Positions 33,069 to 41,636 of a stretch of 64,000 nt of DNA are shown here, one piece after another. Position numbers and translations under genes: made by a program. Source of the stretch: Candidatus Gastranaerophilales bacterium. GTDB lineage: Bacteria; Cyanobacteriota; Vampirovibrionia; Gastranaerophilales; Gastranaerophilaceae. The stretch spans positions 45,532 to 109,531 of the forward strand of contig CALVBN010000008.1 of assembly GCA_944325785.1 (NCBI GenBank). Direction: 5' to 3'. The notes under the pieces were generated by a model, which was given only the letters and a program-made list of their open reading frames with translations, was not told where the DNA came from and made no database searches. Positions within the stretch are counted from its first letter, which is position 1, and the number at the start of each line of letters is the position of its first letter.

Positions 33069-33905
33069 ATGATAGATGTAATAACAAATGCCATTTTAAA
33101 ATTTTTGGGTTCACATGTAAAACTTATTATTGGCGTTGTCGTAAATCTCGTTTTAATATGGGGTTTATGCAAACTTATTGATTTATTCGGACGAAAGCTT
33201 GTATACAGATTGAAAACAAAGAATTCAGATTCGCCTCTTTTAAATCTGATGCCTATTTTAAATAGAACCGCCAAAGCCATCGTTGTATTTATTTTGCTTG
33301 CAGGATTTTTGCAGAGTTTTGGCTACAATGTTGCTTCTCTTATTGCAGGCTTCGGAATCACAGGTTTGGCAGTAGGTTTTGCGGCAAAAGAAGCTATCGG
33401 GAATATTTTTGGCTCATTCGGACTTCTGGCAGATAGAGTCTACAAAATAGGCGAGTACATCAAATTTAACGGCTTTGCCGGAACTGTTGAAAATATCAAT
33501 CTCCGCTCAACCACAATCAGAGATGACGACGGATTTGCGGTAAACGTTCCGAATAACTTGCTTGCTAACGAAGAAATTGTTAATGTATCACAATCGAGCG
33601 GCAGAAGAATAGATCTTAAAATCGGAATAGAATACAGCACATCAAACGAAAAAATTGACAGAGCCTGTGAAATTCTAAGAGAAATTGCAAGGCGCGATGA
33701 TACAGTACTCGAAGGTGAACACGCATTTTTAGAAAATCTTGATGACAGCGCAATTACGGTAAGGCTCGTATGTTTCACATCAAAAACATCCTGGGGTGAA
33801 TACATTTATGTAAAAAGCCGGATAATAAGAGAAATCATTCACCGCTACCGCGAAGAAGGAATTGAATTTGCATTCCCGTCTACAAGTGTGTATATGGCTG
33901 GATAG
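33069..33905 (+). CDS. mscS: Small-conductance mechanosensitive channel (MscS family)
   Basis: 278 residues, near the E. coli MscS length of 286. Three membrane helices: about 15-40, 65-85, and the pore helix with GITGLAVGFAAKEAIGNIFGS. The beta domain has GEYIKFNGFAGTVENINLRSTTIRDDDG and VPNNLLANE. A C-terminal alpha/beta domain follows. It opens under membrane tension to release solutes after osmotic downshift. It starts 4 bases after nifS, so the two are co-transcribed. Confidence 0.92.
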   Translation: MIDVITNAILKFLGSHVKLIIGVVVNLVLIWGLCKLIDLFGRKLVYRLKTKNSDSPLLNLMPILNRTAKAIVVFILLAGFLQSFGYNVASLIAGFGITGLAVGFAAKEAIGNIFGSFGLLADRVYKIGEYIKFNGFAGTVENINLRSTTIRDDDGFAVNVPNNLLANEEIVNVSQSSGRRIDLKIGIEYSTSNEKIDRACEILREIARRDDTVLEGEHAFLENLDDSAITVRLVCFTSKTSWGEYIYVKSRIIREIIHRYREEGIEFAFPSTSVYMAG

Positions 33906-33976
33906 ATGATGTTCGTGAATTGAGGTTATAATATTTTTATGAGACAAGGGTGGATACTAGGAGAATATATTAGAAT

Positions 33977-34741
33977 ATGATGGATAATTTGTACTATGTT
34001 CTTATAACTAATACAATTTGTTTAGTTTCGCTGATAGCTATTATTGTTCTTCTTGTTGTGCATATAGTCAAAAGAAAAGGATTTAAGTTTCAAGATTATG
34101 TCTTGCTTTTAGTGTTTATGGCCGGGCTTTATTTATATATTCCATACCGGTTTCTTGCAGAAGGTTTTGGAAATCAAAATCCGGCAATGCTTCAAAAAGC
34201 AATAAGATTATCCATAAATCCTTATGAAAAACGTTTAGGCTATAGCTATCTTGCTCAAATATATGGCTTTAATAACGATATTAAGGACGGTAACAGGGCT
34301 ATTGAATATATGGAAAAAGCTTTGAAGGGCGAATATGCAAAATACTCGGGAGAAACTCGGCTTTTAGCATATTGGTATTCGATAAAGGGTGATTATGATA
34401 GAGTATTAGAATTAAATAAATCTTTAGGTTCATATGCTTATCAATTTTCGTTACGAAATGTTTATATAATGAATGATGAATATGAAAAAGCATTGGGAAC
34501 TTTTGAAAAGAATGAGGATATAGATACTTTTTTAAAGGCTGATCTATATAAAGAAATCGGAGATATTCAAAAGTACAACGAAACATATTATGACGCACAA
34601 AGAATTTTTGAGACAAAATTAAAAAGTCGTAAGAGTGAAGAACAAAGGATTGAATATACTAAACAAACGGAAAAATATAGGACAGTTGATTCTTATAAAG
34701 CTTATCTTAAAGAACTGCAAAAAGAATATAAGTTCAATTAA
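33977..34741 (+). CDS. Membrane protein with TPR-like repeats, function unknown
   Basis: 254 residues. Two N-terminal membrane helices (TICLVSLIAIIVLLVVHIV and YVLLLVFMAGLYLYIPY) are followed by about 190 residues of helical repeats that resemble TPRs (GNRAIEYMEKAL, GDYDRVLELNKSLG, DEYEKALGTFEKN). The C-terminus is charged. AGGAGA lies about 13 bases before the ATG. It stands between mscS and rlmH. A scaffold role is suggested by the repeats only. Confidence 0.65.
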   Translation: MMDNLYYVLITNTICLVSLIAIIVLLVVHIVKRKGFKFQDYVLLLVFMAGLYLYIPYRFLAEGFGNQNPAMLQKAIRLSINPYEKRLGYSYLAQIYGFNNDIKDGNRAIEYMEKALKGEYAKYSGETRLLAYWYSIKGDYDRVLELNKSLGSYAYQFSLRNVYIMNDEYEKALGTFEKNEDIDTFLKADLYKEIGDIQKYNETYYDAQRIFETKLKSRKSEEQRIEYTKQTEKYRTVDSYKAYLKELQKEYKFN

Positions 34742-34782
34742 TTTACTTGTAAAAATTTTTGATATTTGATTAAATAGTTTTT

Positions 34783-35253
34783 GTGAAAATAAAAATCATA
34801 GCTCTTGGAAAAATTAAAGAAAAATTTTTAAAAGACGGGATAGAAGAATTTCTTAAACGCCTGAGACCCTATGCGCAGGTGGAAATCACAGAACTTATGC
34901 CGATAGAAATAAAAGATGACAACTTGACCTCCAAAGTTCTTGATGAGGAAGCTGAAAAAATCTTATCCAATATAAAACAGGATTCTTATGTCATTACTTT
35001 AGAAATTTTAGGCAAACAGCTCTCTTCTGAAGAATTTGCTTCCAAAATAGAGGAAATCACAAACAGCGGAATATCAGAGCTTGTTTTTGTTATCGGTTCA
35101 TCCTGCGGGCTTTCTCCAAAAGTATCCCAAAGGGCTGATTTTAAACTCAGTATTTCCAAAATGACATTCCTGCACCAATTTGCAAGACTTTTACTTGTAG
35201 AACAAATTTATCGGGCATTTAAAATCCTAAAAAACGAAACATATCACAAATAA
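34783..35253 (+). CDS. rlmH: 23S rRNA (pseudouridine-1915-N3)-methyltransferase RlmH
   Basis: 156 residues, standard for this SPOUT-family enzyme. LVFVIGSSCGLSPKV forms the knot AdoMet site (usually GGxxG), and LSISKMTFLHQFARLLLVEQIYRAFKI is the hallmark C-terminal segment, ending ETYHK. It methylates pseudouridine 1915 in helix 69 of assembled 70S ribosomes. The SSCG in place of GGxxG is a mild variation. The start is GTG without a strong ribosome site. Confidence 0.93.
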   Translation: MKIKIIALGKIKEKFLKDGIEEFLKRLRPYAQVEITELMPIEIKDDNLTSKVLDEEAEKILSNIKQDSYVITLEILGKQLSSEEFASKIEEITNSGISELVFVIGSSCGLSPKVSQRADFKLSISKMTFLHQFARLLLVEQIYRAFKILKNETYHK

Positions 35254-35256
35254 AAA

Positions 35257-35272
35257 GGGTGCAAATGCACCC
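35257..35272 (-). terminator. Terminator shared between rlmH and sepF
   Basis: GGGTGC-AAAT-GCACCC, followed on the minus strand by TTTTTA. The T-run serves the leftward yggS-sepF operon better than rlmH. Confidence 0.65.
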
Positions 35273-35334
35273 TGAAAATCCAACTATCACAAATCAATAT
35301 ATTATTAAACTTTCATACTTCATTAATTTACTTC

Positions 35335-35847
35335 TTATAGCGGTTTATTCCACAAAGATTCTGAAAACTTACTCTGCATAGCGCCGTTTTCTACTGATAA
35401 AGATACGTTGCTCGGAGTAAATATAAATACCATGTCGCTGATTTTTTGAGCAGTTCCGTTTAATGCATGCGCTGCACCGCAGATAAAATCAATAGTTCTC
35501 TGTGATTGTTCTTTATCAAGCAAGTCTAAGTGCAAAATAACGGTCTTTTTATCAATCAACTTTTTAACAATTTGAGCTGATTCTGAGAATGAACGGGGTT
35601 CAATTACTGTAACTTCACCGGATTTATAAGAATTTGGATGAGAAACAACCTTAGATTCTCTATCAAAAGAACGTTCTGCTCTTCCGCTGACTTTTGTGTC
35701 ATACATAGTATCTAAAGCTAAATTTCTATCTGTTACATAATCGCCTTCATGATCTACTAAATCCATGAATGCGTCTTCATCATTTCCATCATTAAAACTT
35801 TTAGTAAAAAAGTTTACAAATCCTTTTAATCCTTCTGATAATGCCAT
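35335..35847 (-). CDS. sepF: Cell division protein SepF
   Basis: 170 residues. An N-terminal amphipathic membrane-binding helix (MALSEGLKGFVNFFTK), a flexible acidic linker, and the SepF core from about residue 75. The core has VTVIEPRSFSESAQIVKKL, TVILHLDLLDKEQSQRTIDFI and VFIFTPSNVSL. SepF tethers FtsZ to the membrane in Gram-positives and cyanobacteria (Cdv2). It lies 17 bases after yggS, the same pairing found in those groups. Confidence 0.93.
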   Translation of the reverse strand: MALSEGLKGFVNFFTKSFNDGNDEDAFMDLVDHEGDYVTDRNLALDTMYDTKVSGRAERSFDRESKVVSHPNSYKSGEVTVIEPRSFSESAQIVKKLIDKKTVILHLDLLDKEQSQRTIDFICGAAHALNGTAQKISDMVFIFTPSNVSLSVENGAMQSKFSESLWNKPL

Positions 35848-35864
35848 TTCTCCTCCATTTATAA

Positions 35865-36569
35865 CTACTTAAATAACTTTCTGCCTATTCTGATAATTGT
35901 TGCACCCTCTTTAACCGCAATTTCATAATCGTCGCTCATCCCCATTGATAACTCCGGAAGCTTTACATTAAATTCCGCCTCCAGCTCATCTCTAAAGAAC
36001 CGGACATCTCTGAATAACTCTGCAAGTGTATCCTTATCTGCGCCCAAAGGAGCAATATTCATCAAACCGATAACTTCAACTCCCTCCAGCTTAAGAATTT
36101 CTGCAAAATCATCTTTCAGAGCTTCTTTTGTGTATCCGAACTTTTGTTCTTCGCCCGCATTATTCACCTGTAATAAAATCTTCTCTCTCTTATTCAAATG
36201 ACAGGCGGTTTCTGAGATAATTCCCGCAATCTTCAAAGAATCTACAGAATGAATCACATCGAAATATTTAACAACTTTGTGCGCCTTATTGCTCTGCAGA
36301 TGCCCGATAAAGTGGAATGTTGAATTATTTCTTATCTCATCTGGAAGAGCCTCTATTTTTTCTACAGCATCTTTTGCCCTTGACTCTCCAAAATCCCTAA
36401 GTCCTGCATCATATCCCGCGATTATCCCTTCAAGCCCGAAATACTTGGTTACTGCGATTATTTTTACTTTAGAATGTGCGATATTTTTTTGAATTTCTTG
36501 AAGGTTTGTTTTTACCATTGAGCTGTCAAATTTTAAACCTTCGCCCCAATCTTGTGATGGTATTAACAT
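35865..36569 (-). CDS. yggS: YggS-family PLP homeostasis protein
   Basis: 234 residues. Alanine-racemase-like barrel: KIIAVTKYFG with the PLP lysine, FGESRAKDA, FHFIGHLQSNKAHKVV, and GMSDDYEIAVKEGATIIRIGRKLF at the end. It binds PLP and helps balance vitamin B6 pools. The start at 36569 has GAGGGG close by; an internal ATG at 36518 lacks a site. Paired with sepF. The window also encodes PdxJ, so B6 synthesis and handling are both represented. Confidence 0.93.
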   Translation of the reverse strand: MLIPSQDWGEGLKFDSSMVKTNLQEIQKNIAHSKVKIIAVTKYFGLEGIIAGYDAGLRDFGESRAKDAVEKIEALPDEIRNNSTFHFIGHLQSNKAHKVVKYFDVIHSVDSLKIAGIISETACHLNKREKILLQVNNAGEEQKFGYTKEALKDDFAEILKLEGVEVIGLMNIAPLGADKDTLAELFRDVRFFRDELEAEFNVKLPELSMGMSDDYEIAVKEGATIIRIGRKLFK

Positions 36570-36948
36570 TTCCCCTCAACCCTCTATTGTATTATATAAT
36601 AGAAAACATGCCGTGTACAAGTCCCTTTTTGTAACAACTTTTTGATTTTTGAGGAACATGCCGAAACCCATGATTCACATGGATTTCGACCATGTCCAAA
36701 TTATTAAGTTTTGTAAAGTTTCCAAGATTTTGTTAAGAATTTGACAAGATTTTTGAAAAATTTTTTCAAAAAGGCATGCCTTTTTTAATGAGCCTGGAAG
36801 TGGAAACATTGTGTTCTTTTCGTGAATCGTGAATAGTGATTCGTGAGCCGTGTTTATAAATTTCATTACTTACGCATTGTTCACATATATTATTTTTATA
36901 CATCGATTCACGAATCACGATCTACATCTGCTCTTCACCCGCTACGCT
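36570..36948. other. Gene-free stretch with several inverted repeats
   Basis: GAAACCCATG/CATGGATTTC makes a hairpin at about 36664-36688. A 23-base AT palindrome TTTTTGAAAAATTTTTTCAAAAA lies at 36750-36772, just after a TTGACA (36741), followed by GGCATGCC and a T-run. 36822-36855 (TCGTGAATCGTGAATAGTGA) is largely inverse to ATTCACGAATCACGATC at 36905-36921. No gene is supported. Confidence 0.6.
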
Positions 36949-38247
36949 CTACTGCCCCAGATATGCCAGAGTTTCCATTACGCTGCTCGCTGTTGAGAAT
37001 ACACGGGAGTTCATTTGAATCATTCTCTGTGCAGTAATCATGTTTGTTAATTCTGCCGCGATATCAACGTTAGAACCTTCGTAACCGCCGGATTCAATGG
37101 AACCGAATGAGACTTCTCCTGCCATACCGTAGTATACTTCACCAACGTCTGCTCCCCACTCCCAGAGGTTGTTGTTGACTGATACCAGCCCTTCTTCATT
37201 AACCATTGTTGCAAGTTCAATTACAAAATTTGAATTTGCAATAGAAGTTCCTTCAGCCTGTACATCATTTCCTCTGATTGTTACACCTTGTGATGTTGTA
37301 TATTTCCAATGTACAGCATAAGTATCATCTACATATTGTGTTAAAATTGAACCGTCACTATAAGTTGCAGCAATTATACCATTTTCATCTACAGTTGTAG
37401 ACATAAGTGTAATGGTATTGTTATCATTGTAGTTAACCATTTCTGATAAATTAACAACCTGGTTAATTTGTTTTGACGGATTAGAGTTGCTGATACCAGT
37501 TTGTCCTACAAAGTTACTTTCCGCGTCTACAAACTCAATATCACCTGTATAAGAAATTCTGCCATCTCCTGTTATAGAGAATGTAACTCCTGAACCATCA
37601 AGACTCTGGTTAAATGAGTCAATAATGCTTTGTATCGTAGGATCACCTTCCGGTACCGTCAGGGTATATTCGGCATCTCCGACTTTTACATCAATTGTAC
37701 CTGTCGTAATACTTGCGTTATTAAGCTGGCTTATTGTTTTAGTTGCCAATCCCGGATCACCTAAAACTTCAGCACGCAAGTTCTTAGGCACCTGTACTGT
37801 TTCTCCGGAGCTTGAATTGGAGTAAGGACTCTGTGCGGCAACAACTTTCATCCCTGATTGAGTAACTACGTTACCCTCGGAGTCTGTTGAGAATACGCCG
37901 TCACGGGTATAATATAACTTCCCTTCGGAATCTTGGACTACAAAGAATCCGTTACCGGAAATCATTAGGTCCATATCACGTCCGGTGCTTACGAAATCAC
38001 CTGACGTAAAGTTTCTTGTTATACCCCCGACTTTTACACCCAGCCCAATCTGTTTCGGATTTGTACCGCCGCCTTCGTTTGTTGCGGCGCTTCCGTATGA
38101 TAAATTCTTTGAATACAGTGTTTCAAAGGTCATATTTGCAGCTTTAAAAGCTGTTGTATTAATGTTTGCAACGTTGTTTGCAATAACATTAATCTGCTGT
38201 TGTCCTGCATTTATTCCTGTACTGGACGTGTGTAACGCTTGTGACAT
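36949..38247 (-). CDS. flgE: Flagellar hook protein FlgE
   Basis: 432 residues. The N-terminal rod/hook signature is present: SSTGINAGQQQINVIANNVANINTTAFKAAN, here quoted by its parts ANNVANINTTAFKA. So are the FlgE beta regions (GNGFFVVQD, YTRDGVFSTDSEGN) and the C-terminal coiled segment GSNVDIAAELTNMITAQR. It polymerises into the flexible hook outside the outer membrane. It is the last gene of the leftward operon fliJ-fliK-flgD-flgE and lies 31 bases after flgD. GAGGAGA precedes the ATG. Confidence 0.9.
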   Translation of the reverse strand: MSQALHTSSTGINAGQQQINVIANNVANINTTAFKAANMTFETLYSKNLSYGSAATNEGGGTNPKQIGLGVKVGGITRNFTSGDFVSTGRDMDLMISGNGFFVVQDSEGKLYYTRDGVFSTDSEGNVVTQSGMKVVAAQSPYSNSSSGETVQVPKNLRAEVLGDPGLATKTISQLNNASITTGTIDVKVGDAEYTLTVPEGDPTIQSIIDSFNQSLDGSGVTFSITGDGRISYTGDIEFVDAESNFVGQTGISNSNPSKQINQVVNLSEMVNYNDNNTITLMSTTVDENGIIAATYSDGSILTQYVDDTYAVHWKYTTSQGVTIRGNDVQAEGTSIANSNFVIELATMVNEEGLVSVNNNLWEWGADVGEVYYGMAGEVSFGSIESGGYEGSNVDIAAELTNMITAQRMIQMNSRVFSTASSVMETLAYLGQ

Positions 38248-38278
38248 TGATTTTCTCCTCTCTCCTCGTTATAAAAAT

Positions 38279-38809
38279 TTATGCTGCGTTTTGCGTAGAA
38301 TCTGTTGCGCTGTCTGAACTTTCTGAAGATTCACCAGGCTCACGTATTGAAATAATATTCGCAATTGAATAATATTCGCCGTTTATTTTTACTTTGCCGG
38401 TTCCTTCTTCAAAACTTGCTTCTTCAACCTTACCTGTAACAATAGTATCTTTTTCACCTTCTTTTTCGGCAGGGATTTTAACAGTAACCTCTTTTCCTAT
38501 CATGGAAAGTGTTTGTGTAATTTCCGCATTAGCTGCCATATCACTGTACATTGCAGCTAAATAGTTGACGCAATTTTCAAAACCTTCGTTCATCTGAGTC
38601 ATTTGCTCTAAGGTTGAATATTGTGCAAGCTGTGCAAGCCACTCTGTATTATCTGTAGGTTGTGTCGGATCTTGATTTTGAAGCTGCTGTAGCATCAAAG
38701 TCAAGAACATATTCTCATCGGTTTCCGTACTCGTTGTTCTGTCTGAATTTGTCTGGCTCATTGCTGTCTGATTCTGTAATGCCGTTATTTCACTTGATAT
38801 AGTACTCAT
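38279..38809 (-). CDS. flgD: Flagellar hook assembly (cap) protein FlgD
   Basis: 176 residues. The FlgD signature ENMFLTLMLQQLQNQDPTQP and LAQYSTLEQMTQMN are present, followed by a short C-terminal part with a small beta domain (IGKEVTVKIP, VKINGEYYSI). It caps the growing hook and is discarded when the hook is complete. It is shorter than the enterobacterial protein (about 230 residues), lacking part of the FlgD-Ig domain. It lies 14 bases after fliK. Confidence 0.92.
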   Translation of the reverse strand: MSTISSEITALQNQTAMSQTNSDRTTSTETDENMFLTLMLQQLQNQDPTQPTDNTEWLAQLAQYSTLEQMTQMNEGFENCVNYLAAMYSDMAANAEITQTLSMIGKEVTVKIPAEKEGEKDTIVTGKVEEASFEEGTGKVKINGEYYSIANIISIREPGESSESSDSATDSTQNAA

Positions 38810-38823
38810 AACTTTCTCCTCCG

Positions 38824-40140
38824 TTAAACCTCGTCATTTTGGGCAAAAGCCATCATCTGCTCAAATTCTTGCTTGTCTTTTTGCCCTCTATTTGAGTGTT
38901 GTTCTTTATTACCGCCTCTGGAGCCTTCCTGTTCTGTCCAGTCGGCATTGTATTCACTCTCCTGCGTATCATTGAGTTTCACTGATACGTTATCTACACT
39001 TACCCCGTGGGATATTAGATTGTCTTTAAGACCATCTAAGCCCTTCATAATAAGATTTCGTGCTTCCTGCGTTGTTACGGTAAACTGCGCCGATAAACCT
39101 TCCGGTGTATTTATAAGCTGTACGGATACTTTGCCCAGAGATTCCGGATTAAGGACAATATTAACCTTTGAACCGTTGTACATACCTTCAAGCTGTTTTG
39201 AAATCTGCTCTATTATCTTGCCCGGTGTAGCTTCCCCGCCTGTTTTAGCCTGTTGTACCGCAGAAGGTTTTACATCTGTTGTTTTAATTTCATTATATTC
39301 AACATCTGTTTGAATAATTGCCTTTACCCCCTGTTCCTCCGGAGTCTGATTTTGCATCAAATCCGACTCCGATTCTTCTCCTCCTCCAGATTCTGCCTCC
39401 AGAGACTCTATCTTGAGGTCTTTTATTGTTTCCTCATCGACTAAATCTTCCAGAGTTTTTCCGTCCTCAATTTCCGTATCTGTTTCCGGCTTAGTTATAT
39501 TAACTGCCGGAATTTCTTCCGTTTCTATTCCGAATTCTTCAAGAGCTGTATCTATATCCTTTCCGTTAAGAGTTACTTTTAATTCATCCTCTTCATCTTC
39601 ACTTTTAGTATCATCAATTCGTATTGATGTATTTTGCTGAACCATTTCTTGATTTGTAATCAGCGGATTATTAACGGGATCTGTTAATCGTGATGTTTCC
39701 ATATCTTCTGTTTCATCTCCGTTATCATCTTCTGATGTTTCTTCATCTTCCGTTTCTTCAGTAGTTTCTGTTTCATCTGCAGGTACAGTTTGAATATCGT
39801 CTGTTATTGTATCTTCTTCCTGCTCCAAAACCTCTGCTATATCTGCAGGAAGTTCTTCCGGTGTTTCCTCCGGCAGGCTCTCCTGCAAAAGTTCTGCTAG
39901 ATTTTTTAAAATTTCCGGATTATATTCTTTCAAGCTACCTAATGTATAAGACTTGTCTGTTTCTTTAGTTTCTGCTTCAGAAGTTTTATTATCCAAATTG
40001 TTTTTTGCACCTTGAGAGGTCTTCTCATCAAATAACATCTGGAAATCATTGTCCGCAGAAACATCTTTACCACCTGTGGAAGTAGTTTCTGCCGTTGTTT
40101 GAGATATATTGAAATTATTTAATAACAGTGCCTGTGTCAT
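38824..40140 (-). CDS. fliK: Flagellar hook-length control protein FliK
   Basis: 438 residues. A long acidic, Glu/Thr-rich disordered region (about 20-300) serves as the molecular ruler. The C-terminal Flg_hook domain (about 305-395) has VNIVLNPESLGKVSVQL and the amphipathic LIMKGLDGLKDNL. It measures hook length and switches the export apparatus to filament proteins. It starts 1 base after the fliJ stop and precedes flgD, a conventional order. A second, more divergent copy is at 44054. Confidence 0.9.
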   Translation of the reverse strand: MTQALLLNNFNISQTTAETTSTGGKDVSADNDFQMLFDEKTSQGAKNNLDNKTSEAETKETDKSYTLGSLKEYNPEILKNLAELLQESLPEETPEELPADIAEVLEQEEDTITDDIQTVPADETETTEETEDEETSEDDNGDETEDMETSRLTDPVNNPLITNQEMVQQNTSIRIDDTKSEDEEDELKVTLNGKDIDTALEEFGIETEEIPAVNITKPETDTEIEDGKTLEDLVDEETIKDLKIESLEAESGGGEESESDLMQNQTPEEQGVKAIIQTDVEYNEIKTTDVKPSAVQQAKTGGEATPGKIIEQISKQLEGMYNGSKVNIVLNPESLGKVSVQLINTPEGLSAQFTVTTQEARNLIMKGLDGLKDNLISHGVSVDNVSVKLNDTQESEYNADWTEQEGSRGGNKEQHSNRGQKDKQEFEQMMAFAQNDEV

Positions 40141-40141
40141 T

Positions 40142-40585
40142 TTATCCTATTTTAAACCTTGCTGATGTGATATCGTCTATTTCTTTCATTTCCAGATGCA
40201 AAAATTCTTTATAAAATTCTTTTTCCTGTTTTTCCTTCAATTTCTTAAGAATTTCTACCTGCTGATGCGCTTTTTTAACCTCTTCCTGTTTTCTCTGGAG
40301 AATTGCTTTTGTATTTTCAATAATTCTCTCTTGATTTCTTGCATCATTAACAAGTTTTATGCTGAAATCACGATGAGCCTCTATCTGCATAATGTCAAGT
40401 TCTTCAGCGGTATAAAGAGCTTCCATTTCTCCGGTATTTTTTTCTTGAGCGCGGAATATATCTTGAAGCTTTTCTTGCTGCTGATTGAGAGCAGAAACTA
40501 TTTTTGCCATCTCCATCTGTCGTTGTTCAAGCTCCTTTTCACGCATGTCAAGCACTACTTGAAGCCGGAACTTATATTTCTTCAA
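40142..40585 (-). CDS. fliJ: Flagellar export chaperone-like protein FliJ
   Basis: 147 residues, almost entirely coiled coil. It begins MKKYKFRLQVVLDMREKELE, the FliJ start pattern (F-x-LQ-x-VLD-x-R), followed by long Glu/Gln/Lys heptads. FliJ acts with the FliI ATPase in flagellar protein export. First gene of the leftward flagellar operon; a 15-base palindrome lies 20 bases upstream. A FliJ-like gene also starts the opposing operon at 43567. Confidence 0.88.
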   Translation of the reverse strand: MKKYKFRLQVVLDMREKELEQRQMEMAKIVSALNQQQEKLQDIFRAQEKNTGEMEALYTAEELDIMQIEAHRDFSIKLVNDARNQERIIENTKAILQRKQEEVKKAHQQVEILKKLKEKQEKEFYKEFLHLEMKEIDDITSARFKIG

Positions 40586-40605
40586 TTTACCTACCTCGCC
40601 AAGAC

Positions 40606-40620
40606 GGTACTATTAGTACC
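40606..40620. promoter_or_regulatory. 15-base palindrome upstream of fliJ
   Basis: GGTACTATTAGTACC is a perfect palindrome around its central base, ending 20 bases before the fliJ start. GGCATGCC at 40642-40649 is a second short palindrome. Possible operator or leader hairpin for the flagellar operon. Confidence 0.4.
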
Positions 40621-40678
40621 TCTAATACTTTACTTTATGCGGGCATGCCTGCCATCGTTTATATGGTTGATTTAATAA

Positions 40679-41527
40679 TTAAGGGTGCAGATTTTTTATT
40701 CCGAGAAGCGCCTTTTGGGGCGTGTATTCCCAATTATATTTTTTGTATAAGGGCAGAATATTTTTTTCAATCCCCTGCCATATATAATCCAGATTGTATT
40801 CATAGCCTTTACGGTTAAGATATTCAAGCAAAAGTTCGGTTTTTGTATTTCCGGCTCCGCGTCCTATTCCGCAAAGAGTCGAATCTACAATAACATCGCG
40901 CTTCATATAATTTATAAACTGAAATGAAAGCGCAAGGGAAAGCTGTATATTATTATGCGAGTGAAAACCTATTTCAATATTTTTATCAATAAGTTCGTCA
41001 AAAATCGGCATTATTCTATCCAGATCTTCCGGAAACATTGAGCCAAAAGAATCAACAATATAGGAAGCATCAACCCCTATAAAATTTGCCCTTCTGCATA
41101 ATTTTTCTATATCTTTATCTTCATATTCTTTTATATTAGAAGGCTGTAAAAAAACCTTGTACCCTTTATCTTTTACCTGTTCCGCCGTAAAAGAAATTTC
41201 ATCAAGATTTTGTTTATGAAAAGCTATTCTTATAATATCAACGGCATCTGTCTGCGTTAAATTTGCAGCATCATACCTGCCGTAATCAAACATTAATGCG
41301 GTTTTTATTCTTTTTTCAGCAGGAATATATTTATCCGCGCCTGAGGGAATGCTGTAATTAACGGAGCCTTCTTCTGTATCAACATTTTTAAGCCACCCGC
41401 ATTCCACAATATCAACCCCCGCGCTGAAAAGAGATTTGATAATATCTTTAATACACTCCGTGCCGAAAAACGAGTCAACTACGTACGCTCCGTCCCTTAA
41501 TGTACAGTCTAAAACCTTAATTCCCAT
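40679..41527 (-). CDS. HMGL-like (DmpG/LeuA-type) aldolase-family protein
   Basis: 282 residues from the ATG at 41527, chosen because AGAGG lies 8 bases upstream; an upstream in-frame start at 41572 lacks a site. The TIM barrel begins KVLDCTLRDGAYV, the metal-binding DxTLRDG of the HMG-CoA lyase/isopropylmalate synthase superfamily. IEIGFHSHNNIQLSLA gives the HxHN metal ligands and DSTLCGIGRGAGNTKTELLL the end of the active site. This layout fits 4-hydroxy-2-oxovalerate-aldolase-like proteins of unknown substrate. It lies upstream of fliJ on the same strand. A link to flagella, for example glycan precursor synthesis, is speculative. Confidence 0.75.
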   Translation of the reverse strand: MGIKVLDCTLRDGAYVVDSFFGTECIKDIIKSLFSAGVDIVECGWLKNVDTEEGSVNYSIPSGADKYIPAEKRIKTALMFDYGRYDAANLTQTDAVDIIRIAFHKQNLDEISFTAEQVKDKGYKVFLQPSNIKEYEDKDIEKLCRRANFIGVDASYIVDSFGSMFPEDLDRIMPIFDELIDKNIEIGFHSHNNIQLSLALSFQFINYMKRDVIVDSTLCGIGRGAGNTKTELLLEYLNRKGYEYNLDYIWQGIEKNILPLYKKYNWEYTPQKALLGIKNLHP

Positions 41528-41636
41528 AAAAACCTCTTTACATATCGTAACAAAAATATTGAAATGAAGCAATTTCTGTTTTGTTATAGACTTTATATAA
41601 ATATACAGGTGTGTAAAACGGAAGGTGAATAATATT

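Noticed and set aside
38100..38247. TTAFKAAN in FlgE as another instance of the N-terminal Phe motif
   Set aside because: It belongs to the conserved ANNVANxxTxxFKA rod/hook signature shared by flagellar proteins in general.
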